Below, piece after piece: positions 6,188 to 12,069 of a stretch of 12,069 nucleotides of DNA (position 1 is its first letter; each line of letters begins with the position of its first letter). The translations under genes and the position numbers were made by a program. The stretch is from the NCBI GenBank assembly GCA_030667645.1, contig DAOUVM010000030.1, positions 1-12,069 on the forward strand. Reading direction: 5' to 3'. The notes under the pieces were generated by a model. The model was given only the letters and a program-made list of their open reading frames with translations, was not told the origin of the DNA and did no database searches. The DNA is from Ardenticatenales bacterium (GTDB lineage Bacteria; Chloroflexota; Anaerolineae; Promineifilales; UBA4811).

Positions 6188-7393
6188 ATGAATGCCGAGA
6201 TCATCACCATTGGGACGGAACTGCTGCTGGGAGAGATTGTTGATACCAACTCGGCATATCTTGCGCGGGCCATCCGTGACATTGGGTTGGACCTCTATTA
6301 CCTTACCACTGTGGGCGACAATGAGGAACGAACGGCAGCCGCCATCAGTACGGCGATGGACCGAGCCGACATTGTGATTACTACCGGTGGGCTGGGGCCG
6401 ACGGTGGATGATGTGACCCGGCCGGCGGTTGCGAGAGCAACAGGACAGCCGTTGCAGTTCCGTCCGGATTTGCTGGAGCAGATTGCCGAGCGTTTCAGCC
6501 GATGGGGGACAAGGATGAGCTCGAACAACCGGCAGCAGGCGTACGTTCCGGCGGGGGCGATCGGGCTGGAGAATCCGGTCGGCACTGCTCCGTGCTTTAT
6601 TGTAGAGACGGAGCGGGGCGGAATCATCAGCCTGCCCGGGGTTCCTCGTGAGATGATTCACATGATGGAGCACTCGGTAATCCCATATCTGCAAGAACGG
6701 ATGGGTGCTCCCGCCATCATCGTGGCGCGGAGTCTGCGGACGGCAGGACTTGGCGAGAGTCGGATTGATGCGGTCATTGGCGATCTGGAACGGCTCTCCA
6801 ACCCAACGGTGGGGCTGGCGGCCCACGCCGGCCAGACCGACATCCGTATCACTGCCAAGGCGAGCCTGGCCGAGGAAGCAGAGGCGTTGATCGAGCCCAT
6901 TGTGCAGGAGATACGTGATCGGTTGGGGATCCACATCTATGGCGAGGGGACGGAAACAGTGGAAGAGGTGCTGCTGTCCCTGATGAAGGAAAAGGGGCTG
7001 ACCCTGGCGTTGGCGGAAGCAGGTACGGAAGGGTTGACCGGCGAACGGTTGGCGGGGGCCATGCACAGCGAACAGGTCGTGCGGCGGATGGTCCACGGCG
7101 CAGACTGGGGCGAACTGGCCACAGAATTGGGGCTGCCGGGGGCGGTCGACGTTCCTTTGGGCGATCGCGCGGAGGAGGCGGCGGAAGAGGTCCGCCAGGC
7201 GGCGGGAACGAGTGTGGGGCTGGCGGTGTTGAGCGAGTTGAATGACGAAGGGTGGCCAACCATGGCGATAGCGCTATCGACCGATAGCGGGAAACAGAGC
7301 CGGGAGCGCGGGTACGGCGGACCGCCAGAGCACCTGATCACGTGGGCCAGCACGCTGGCGCTCGATCGCTTGCGCCGTTCGCTGCTGGGCTGA
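6188..7393 (+). CDS. cinA: CinA-family protein (MoCF-like N-terminal domain, degenerate PncC-type C-terminal domain)
   Basis: The ATG at 6188 is chosen because GAGGGG (6174-6179) sits eight bases before it and MNAEIITIGTELLLGEIVDTN is the standard CinA beginning. The frame is open upstream to 6050, but that part has no family likeness. The product is 401 residues. The N-terminal COG1058 domain (1-250) is well kept: TTGGLGPTVDDVTRPAVA at 65-82, NPVGTAPCF at 129-137 and SLPGVPREM at 148-156. The C-terminal domain (about 255-401) should be an NMN amidohydrolase, but the signature AESCTGGL is AEAGTEGL at 276-283 and the TGIAGP segment is absent. The end (RGYGG, then ALDRLRRSLL) still aligns. In two-domain CinA the N-terminal part hydrolyses ADP-ribose and the C-terminal part deamidates NMN. 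Here the second activity is probably lost. The gene stands alone, divergent from the glycosyltransferase. Confidence 0.93.
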   Translation: MNAEIITIGTELLLGEIVDTNSAYLARAIRDIGLDLYYLTTVGDNEERTAAAISTAMDRADIVITTGGLGPTVDDVTRPAVARATGQPLQFRPDLLEQIAERFSRWGTRMSSNNRQQAYVPAGAIGLENPVGTAPCFIVETERGGIISLPGVPREMIHMMEHSVIPYLQERMGAPAIIVARSLRTAGLGESRIDAVIGDLERLSNPTVGLAAHAGQTDIRITAKASLAEEAEALIEPIVQEIRDRLGIHIYGEGTETVEEVLLSLMKEKGLTLALAEAGTEGLTGERLAGAMHSEQVVRRMVHGADWGELATELGLPGAVDVPLGDRAEEAAEEVRQAAGTSVGLAVLSELNDEGWPTMAIALSTDSGKQSRERGYGGPPEHLITWASTLALDRLRRSLLG

Positions 7394-7518
7394 CCGGAGG
7401 AAGGGTTCGGTCCGGGGGTTGGGCGGCCGCACTCTGGGGGGAGAGAGGTGCGGCGGGCGGAACCGTGCAAAGGCGTCCGGTTTGTTTCGCGACACTCGGA
7501 GTTCTCGGGCGGTCGTTC

Positions 7519-8490
7519 TTATCTGGTAGGCCAGAACTCAAAGAGATCGCCAATGGATTGACCGAGGATGTTGCGACGAATCACCTCGGCAAAGATGTGG
7601 GCTACAGAGAGCACCCGTAGCCGCTCCGGCCGGCGGTCCGGTGGGAGGGGGACGGTGTCGGTGACGACGATCTCGTCGATCTCCTTCACTGCGTTGAGAC
7701 GTTCGATAGCAGAGCCGGTAAAGAGGCCGTGCGTTACCATAATGGTGACGTGGGAGACGGCCTTTCGCCGCAGATGGTCAATAGTCCCGATCATAGAGCC
7801 GCCGGTGGCTATCTCGTCGTCCACCAGGATGGCGCGCTTGCCGCGCACGTCGCCCATTATCCCGGCAACGGCAACGCTATCATCGGAGAGACGCATTTTT
7901 TCGGCGGCAGCCATGGGCAGATCGAGGGCGCGCGCCAGTTTGGCGGCTCGCTTGGCGTGTCCGATATCGGGGGAGATAACCACCGTGTTGGCGAGGTCGC
8001 GTTCCTTCAGATAGGCGACAAAGACGGAATGGGCGGTCAGGTGGTCGGCTGGGATGCTGAAAAAGCCGTGCACCTGGGGCGAGTGGAAAGTCATCGCTAC
8101 GACGTGATCGGCTCCGGCCGTCACCAGCAAATCAGCGATCAGTCGGGCGGCAATGGAGATACGAGGCGCATCTTTCTTGTCGGAACGGGCATACGAATAG
8201 TAGGGGATGACCGCGTGCACGCTCCTGGCCCCGGCGCCGCGGGCCACGTCTAGCATCAGCAGCAATTCCATAAGATTCTCGCTGCAGGGGGGCGACAGTG
8301 GCTGGACGATAAAGACGTCCTTGGCGCGGACGCTTATTCCCAGATGAGCAGAGAGGTTATCGTTAGAGAACCGTTGGATTGTGGTGGGGCCGAGCGGAAG
8401 CCCGAGATGGTCGGCGATCTTTTCCGCCAGCGGCCGGTGCGCGGTGCCGCTGAAAATCAGCGAGTCCTGCAGAGGGTTTCTATCGGTCAT
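7519..8490 (-). CDS. prs: Ribose-phosphate pyrophosphokinase (PRPP synthetase), divergent subgroup
   Basis: The enzyme makes PRPP from ribose 5-phosphate and ATP for nucleotide, histidine, tryptophan and NAD synthesis. The 323-residue length is normal. Conserved parts are the double phosphoribosyltransferase-like fold, SPPCSENLMELLLMLD (66-81), IPYYSYARSDKKDAPR (95-110), a histidine at 136 in the DLHA-equivalent position, SPDIGHAKRA (173-182), the loop lysine and arginine K198 and R200, and the PRPP-binding VDDEIATGG (223-231). Differences from the classical enzyme are clear: FSDGE is FSNDN (41-45) and DLHAGQ is TFHSPQ (134-139). The gene is downstream of eno, separated by 104 bases. An AAGG ribosome site lies only three bases before the ATG, unusually close. 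A different nucleotide or regulatory preference is possible, but PRPP synthesis remains the best call. Confidence 0.92.
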   Translation of the reverse strand: MTDRNPLQDSLIFSGTAHRPLAEKIADHLGLPLGPTTIQRFSNDNLSAHLGISVRAKDVFIVQPLSPPCSENLMELLLMLDVARGAGARSVHAVIPYYSYARSDKKDAPRISIAARLIADLLVTAGADHVVAMTFHSPQVHGFFSIPADHLTAHSVFVAYLKERDLANTVVISPDIGHAKRAAKLARALDLPMAAAEKMRLSDDSVAVAGIMGDVRGKRAILVDDEIATGGSMIGTIDHLRRKAVSHVTIMVTHGLFTGSAIERLNAVKEIDEIVVTDTVPLPPDRRPERLRVLSVAHIFAEVIRRNILGQSIGDLFEFWPTR

Positions 8491-8594
8491 GATCCTTGGG
8501 GGCGCAAAGCGCGTGTTGAAAGGGACAGCCAGACATCGTTATGTTGAGCTGCGATGAGTTGTATTTTCGATTTGGTTGCGGCAGACCGGCATTG

Positions 8595-9887
8595 TCATAC
8601 TGCCAGGTTATAAAAGGCGGAAGGGCCGGCAAAGGAGGCCGCGGGTCCGAGTTCCAGCTCGATTTCCATCAGCCGATTGTATTTGGCAACGCGGTCCGAG
8701 CGGCAGGGAGCACCGGTTTTGATCTGGCCGGCGTTGGTGGCGACGGCGAGGTCGGCAATGGTGGTGTCGGCGGTTTCGCCCGAGCGATGGGACACAACGG
8801 CGGTCCAATTGGCCCGCTTGGCCATCTCGATGGCTGCCAGAGTTTCGGTGAGGGAACCGATCTGGTTGAGTTTGATGAGAATCGAATTGGCAGCCTCCAT
8901 CTCGATGCCTTTCTGCAGACGGTGGACGTTGGTGACGAGAAGGTCGTCGCCGACGATCTGGATCTTTTCGCCCAATCGCTCGGTCATGAGGGCAAAGCTG
9001 TCCCAGTCATCCTCCGCCAAACCATCCTCGATGGATATGATCGGGAATCGGTCAACCCAGTCAGCGTAGAAATCGACCATCTCGGCGCCGGTCAGTTCGC
9101 GGCCTTCCCGAGCGAGAACATAGACCTGGCGATTGGAGTCATAGATCTCGCTGGCGGCCGGGTCAAGGGCGATAAAGATGTCTTTGCCCGGCCGGTAGCC
9201 GGCCTTTTGAATGGCCTCCACGATCAACTCTACCGCCTGGCTGTTGGTTTTGAGAGAGGGAGCAAACCCGCCCTCATCGCCGACGCCGGTGTTGTGGCCC
9301 TGGGCTTGCAGGACCTTTCGGAGGGCCTGGTAGGTCTCGGCACACCAGCGGACGGCTTCGGCAAAGCTGGGAGCGCCCACCGGCATGACCATGAATTCCT
9401 GAAGATCGGTGGAATCGGAGGCATGCTTGCCGCCGTTTAGGATGTTCATCATAGGAACGGGCAGGGTCACGCCAAAGACGCCGCCCAGATATTGGTAGAG
9501 GGGGAGATTCGAGGCGTCGGCAGCCGCTTTGGCGACCGCGAGCGAGACCCCCAGTATGGCATTTGCGCCCAGCCGGCCCTTGTTGGGAGTACCGTCCAGT
9601 TCCAGCAGCGTCTTGTCGACGACGACCTGGTCGCGGGCGTCCATCCCGTCCAGCGCCTCGGCAATGGGTCCGTTGACGTTGGCTACGGCTTTGAGCACAC
9701 CCTTGCCGCCATAACGCGTCTTGTCCCCGTCGCGCAATTCGAGGGCTTCATGCACACCGGTGGAGGCGCCGGAGGGAACGGACGCAATTCCGAATGCGCC
9801 TGATTCGAGCATCACCTGAACCGTGATTGTCGGATTGCCTCGTGAATCGAGTATCTCGCGGGCGAAAATGTGTTCAATTGCTGTCAT
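8595..9887 (-). CDS. eno: Enolase (phosphopyruvate hydratase)
   Basis: Enolase converts 2-phosphoglycerate to phosphoenolpyruvate in glycolysis and acts in reverse in gluconeogenesis. With the ATG at 9887 the protein is 430 residues and begins MTAIEHIFAREILDSRGNPT. An in-frame GTG at 9902 is rejected because a strong GGAGGT (complement of 9895-9900) sits seven bases before this ATG. All key positions are visible: SGASTG (39-44), QEFM (163-166), GDEGGFAP (203-210) with catalytic E205, metal ligands D242, E287 (IEDGLAEDDW) and D314 (GDDLLVTN), catalytic K339 in IKLNQIG, SHRSGET (366-372) and K390 in GQIKTG. It is followed by prs and preceded, 126 bases away, by pyruvate kinase on the same strand. 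It is the most secure call in the window. Confidence 0.98.
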   Translation of the reverse strand: MTAIEHIFAREILDSRGNPTITVQVMLESGAFGIASVPSGASTGVHEALELRDGDKTRYGGKGVLKAVANVNGPIAEALDGMDARDQVVVDKTLLELDGTPNKGRLGANAILGVSLAVAKAAADASNLPLYQYLGGVFGVTLPVPMMNILNGGKHASDSTDLQEFMVMPVGAPSFAEAVRWCAETYQALRKVLQAQGHNTGVGDEGGFAPSLKTNSQAVELIVEAIQKAGYRPGKDIFIALDPAASEIYDSNRQVYVLAREGRELTGAEMVDFYADWVDRFPIISIEDGLAEDDWDSFALMTERLGEKIQIVGDDLLVTNVHRLQKGIEMEAANSILIKLNQIGSLTETLAAIEMAKRANWTAVVSHRSGETADTTIADLAVATNAGQIKTGAPCRSDRVAKYNRLMEIELELGPAASFAGPSAFYNLAV

Positions 9888-9938
9888 GATCTCGACCTCC
9901 ACAGTGCTTGAGCGCTGTTCCGGTAGGATGTGGTATCA

Positions 9939-9953
9939 CGATATAGTATATCG
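9939..9953. promoter_or_regulatory. 15-base palindrome upstream of eno
   Basis: CGATATAGTATATCG is a perfect inverted repeat with one central base, in a GC-rich region where such an AT-rich block stands out. It lies 52 bases before the eno ATG and overlaps the possible -10 box. It could be an operator for a dimeric repressor. The palindrome itself is read directly, but a binding role is inference. Confidence 0.45.
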
Positions 9954-9971
9954 GGCACCCGGATTTGGCAA
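9943..9971 (-). promoter_or_regulatory. Possible sigma-70-type promoter for eno-prs
   Basis: On the minus strand TTGCCA (complement of 9966-9971, five of six to TTGACA) is followed by TATACT (complement of 9945-9950, five of six to TATAAT) after 15 bases. A weaker alternative is TACTAT (complement of 9943-9948) after 17 bases. The site lies in the 126-base gap between pyk and eno, so enolase may have its own transcript start besides any read-through from pyk. Confidence 0.45.
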
Positions 9972-10013
9972 GCAATTCCTCAAGTGCTATCGAAACAGGG
10001 CGAGTCCGGGTCT

Positions 10014-11789
10014 CTATTCGGCGTGCCGGCCGGCGTAGATCAGCCCGGCGCTGGTGTCCATGGTGATCTCCATGCCCTCTTGAAGTTTCTCGAGCGCATC
10101 CTGAACTCCAACGATGGCGGGCACGCCGAGTTCGGTGGCCAGCGTGGCAGCATGGCAGCCAGGACCGCCCTGCTGGGTGATGAGCCCGGCCGCCCGGCGA
10201 GCCAGCGGAATGAGGGTCCTGTCGCTGCGGTCAACTACCAATATTTCGTCAGTATCAATGTCATCGGTGGCCAGCCGGTCGGTGCGGACCCGGCCGGTGA
10301 CGACGCGTTCCAGTACGCCGGTTCCGCTACACAATACGATTGGAATGGTCTCGACCTTCATGAGGTCGGTGGAGCCAGGCATGCTGGGCGAGATGCCGGC
10401 GGTGATGACGACGGTGTCGCCCCGGCTGATGAGGCCGCTGCGGATTGCGACTTGAATGGCGCCATCGAGCATCTCGTCAGTGTTCTCGGTCCGCTTGCCG
10501 AGCAGGGGGCAGACGGAGCGGGAGAGGAGCAGCCGGCGCTGAACCATGGGGCTGGGGGTGACAGCAATGATGGGACAGACGGGGCGGTAACGGGCAACCG
10601 CCCGGGCGGTGCGTCCAGACGCGGTGGCGCTGATAATGGCGGCTGCGCCCAGGTCGTGCGCCGTCTCGCAGGTGGCGTGGCTGAGCGCTTCGGTGACGGT
10701 AGCGACCGGCCGCTGGATGTAGGCGGGCGGCTCCCAGTGAACCGATTGAGACTTTTCCACCTCGAGGCCGATGTTGACCATGGTTTCAACGGATTCCAGA
10801 GGATAGCGGCCGATGGCGGTCTCGCCGGAGAGCATGACGGCGTCGGTGCCATCGAGAATGGCGTTGGCGACGTCGGATGCTTCAGCGCGGGTGGGGCGGG
10901 GATTGCGCATCATCGAATCGAGCATCTGAGTGGCGGTGATGACGGGGATGCCAGCCGCGTTGCACTTGCCGATGATCATCTTTTGGACCATGGGCACCGT
11001 CTCGGGCGCGGTTTCAATTCCCAGGTCGCCCCGGGCGATCATGATACCATCGGCGGCAGCGATAATGGCGTCAATCTGTTCTACCGCTTCAGGTTTTTCG
11101 ATTTTGGCGACCAGCGGCGCCGGCCGGCCGAATTGGCATAGTTCGGCCATTCGCTTTTTGAGGAGGAGCACCTGGTCGGCGGAACGAACAAAGGAGAGGG
11201 CGATCCAGTCAGCTCCGGCTGAGAGTGCGAACTCGAGGTCGTCCCAGTCTTTTTCGGTGATGGCGGGGATAGAGAGCGCCGCGTTGGGAAGATTCAACCC
11301 CTTGTTCGACTTTAGCAGGCCACCGATGACCATGTGGCAGATGATATCAGTAGAGTTACTCTCCTGGACGCTGGCTTCCAGCAGCCCGTCGTCCATCAGA
11401 ATCCGGTCGCCAGCGTGCACCTCTGCGGGCAAACTGGCGTATTGGAGGGGTGCGGTGGCCGGCCGGCCATCCTCGGCGGCCGAATGCCCGATGATGGGGC
11501 GGTTGGTGAGGACCAGAGTTTCGCCGGCCTCAAGTTGGAGACCGTCTGCTCCCACATCGCCGATGCGCAGCTTGGGGCCCTGGAGATCGACGAGGATGGC
11601 GACGGGCCGGTCCAGGGCCGCGGAACTCTCGCGGATACGGATGATATTCTCGCCGTGGTATTCCTGGTCACCATGAGAAAAGTTGAGTCGAGCGACATTC
11701 ATCCCGGCCAGGATCATCTGGCGCAAAATTCCGGCGTCGTCGGTGGCCGGTCCGATGGTGCAGACGATCTTGGTTCTGAGTCTGGGCAT
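10014..11789 (-). CDS. pyk: Pyruvate kinase with extra C-terminal PEP-utiliser (phosphohistidine) domain
   Basis: Pyruvate kinase makes pyruvate and ATP from PEP and ADP, the last step of glycolysis. The 591-residue protein begins PRLRTKIVCTIGPATDD. It shows NVARLNFSHGD (31-41), VDLQGPKLRIG (67-77), VAKIEKPEAV (227-236), IMIARGDLGIE (249-259), ATQMLDSMMRNPRPTRAE (286-303) and MLSGETAIGRYP (319-330). The regulatory domain spans about 365-490. The extra part (about 500-591) carries TQQGGPGCHAATLATELGVPAIVG (538-561), like the mobile domain of PEP synthase and PPDK. The histidine (H546) that such domains phosphorylate is kept. Bacillus-type enzymes have the same extension. The ATG has AGGT seven bases upstream. 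The gene starts 12 bases after the DRTGG-protein stop, so the two are probably co-transcribed. The allosteric activator cannot be told from sequence. Confidence 0.97.
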   Translation of the reverse strand: MPRLRTKIVCTIGPATDDAGILRQMILAGMNVARLNFSHGDQEYHGENIIRIRESSAALDRPVAILVDLQGPKLRIGDVGADGLQLEAGETLVLTNRPIIGHSAAEDGRPATAPLQYASLPAEVHAGDRILMDDGLLEASVQESNSTDIICHMVIGGLLKSNKGLNLPNAALSIPAITEKDWDDLEFALSAGADWIALSFVRSADQVLLLKKRMAELCQFGRPAPLVAKIEKPEAVEQIDAIIAAADGIMIARGDLGIETAPETVPMVQKMIIGKCNAAGIPVITATQMLDSMMRNPRPTRAEASDVANAILDGTDAVMLSGETAIGRYPLESVETMVNIGLEVEKSQSVHWEPPAYIQRPVATVTEALSHATCETAHDLGAAAIISATASGRTARAVARYRPVCPIIAVTPSPMVQRRLLLSRSVCPLLGKRTENTDEMLDGAIQVAIRSGLISRGDTVVITAGISPSMPGSTDLMKVETIPIVLCSGTGVLERVVTGRVRTDRLATDDIDTDEILVVDRSDRTLIPLARRAAGLITQQGGPGCHAATLATELGVPAIVGVQDALEKLQEGMEITMDTSAGLIYAGRHAE

Positions 11790-11801
11790 GGTTGGGACCT
11801 G

Positions 11802-12069
11802 CTAGACGTTGAGCGCCTGGCGGACAGCGCGTACAATCCCCTGGTAGTCGGGCAGGGTTTCCTTCAGGCGGGCAATTTGCCTGGGGCTGGAGAGGCGGAC
11901 GTGTCCAATGGCGCGTTCGACCTGGCCGGTGGTGGAGAGGGTGGGTTCTCTGACCAGGATCATCGGCACCCCCTGGTCGGCGGCCGCGCTCAACACGCGA
12001 ACGGCGGGCCGCAGGTTGCCGGTGAGGATCAGGCATTTGGTGGAGGTGCGCAGGGCGGCCATGATCACA
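11802..12069 (-). CDS. DRTGG-domain protein, C-terminal end (partial, 5' end outside window)
   Basis: The minus-strand frame is open to the window edge and encodes at least 89 residues ending ...IVRAVRQALNV. The stretch AALRTSTKCLILTGNLRP, then GVPMILVREPTLST and a later VERAIGHVRLSS segment, match the second half of DRTGG-type regulatory domains (PF07085). Such domains occur C-terminal to a BioD-like P-loop domain in phosphotransacetylase-related proteins, or next to CBS domains. A GTG at 12066-12068 or an ATG at 12060-12062 could in principle be a start, but the family needs more sequence before this point, so the gene most likely continues outside. Its role is unknown, and a nucleotide- or phosphate-sensing function near central carbon metabolism is a guess. 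It sits 12 bases upstream of pyk in the same direction. Confidence 0.65.
   Translation of the reverse strand, partial: VIMAALRTSTKCLILTGNLRPAVRVLSAAADQGVPMILVREPTLSTTGQVERAIGHVRLSSPRQIARLKETLPDYQGIVRAVRQALNV

Noticed and set aside
6056..7096. 346-codon minus-strand open frame opposite cinA
   Set aside because: It is antisense to cinA, rich in His, Arg and Pro, and without any domain.
7394..7518. Terminator between the converging cinA and prs genes
   Set aside because: Only a weak five-base stem (CCGGA with TCCGG, 7394-7415) with a 12-base loop and no T run was found; nothing else is visible in this 125-base gap.
8491..8594. Promoter or terminator in the 104-base gap between eno and prs
   Set aside because: No convincing -35/-10 pair or hairpin with a T run was seen; only a four-base GCGC-aaa-GCGC stem at 8502-8512.
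8541..9440. 299-codon plus-strand open frame opposite eno
   Set aside because: Enolase on the other strand has every catalytic residue, and this frame has no family likeness.
9930..11141. 403-codon open frame on the plus strand opposite pyk
   Set aside because: It is Gly/Asp-rich low-complexity translation antisense to pyruvate kinase, with no recognisable motif and no credible start signal.

Overview
The window looks like a stretch of ordinary chromosome from a GC-rich bacterium (about 60% G+C by eye). The best fit is Chloroflexota (Anaerolineae/Caldilineae-like). This rests on the family flavour of the proteins: a MoeA fused to a periplasmic-binding-like domain, a ribose-phosphate pyrophosphokinase with the FSNDN motif, and a DRTGG-domain protein beside pyruvate kinase. 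The taxonomic call is inference from recalled protein styles, not a database match. Coding density is high. I see no tRNA, rRNA, CRISPR array, insertion sequence or phage gene, and no gene-free stretch longer than about 150 bases.

Layout. (1) 1-2158, plus strand: the last 41 codons of a MoeA molybdotransferase, then, after one base, a second MoeA fused to a periplasmic-binding-protein-like domain. This is a molybdenum/tungsten cofactor unit. (2) 2237-6034, minus strand, transcribed right to left: a family 4 glycosyltransferase, a YraN/UPF0102 nuclease-like protein, MiaA (tRNA dimethylallyltransferase) and an MFS transporter. The first three overlap by a few bases and the transporter follows after 33 bases, so this is probably one operon. 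(3) 6188-7393, plus strand: a CinA-family protein, divergent from the glycosyltransferase, whose C-terminal amidohydrolase domain has lost its signature motif. (4) 7519-12069, minus strand: the C-terminal end of a DRTGG-domain protein, pyruvate kinase with an extra C-terminal phosphohistidine-type domain, enolase, and a divergent ribose-phosphate pyrophosphokinase. Enolase makes PEP and pyruvate kinase consumes it, so this block groups the last steps of glycolysis with PRPP synthesis.

Regulatory structure is sparse. The clearest signals are a 15-base palindrome over a possible -10 box upstream of eno, a 7-bp hairpin touching the ribosome binding site of the glycosyltransferase, and a three-copy alternating inverted repeat between miaA and the transporter that can form two mutually exclusive hairpins.

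I found no convincing new multi-gene system. The most useful leads are molecular: a CinA that has probably lost NMN deamidase activity, a PRPP synthetase with a changed nucleotide-binding loop, the tandem MoeA pair with an altered active-site motif set, and the miaA-MFS switch-like repeat.
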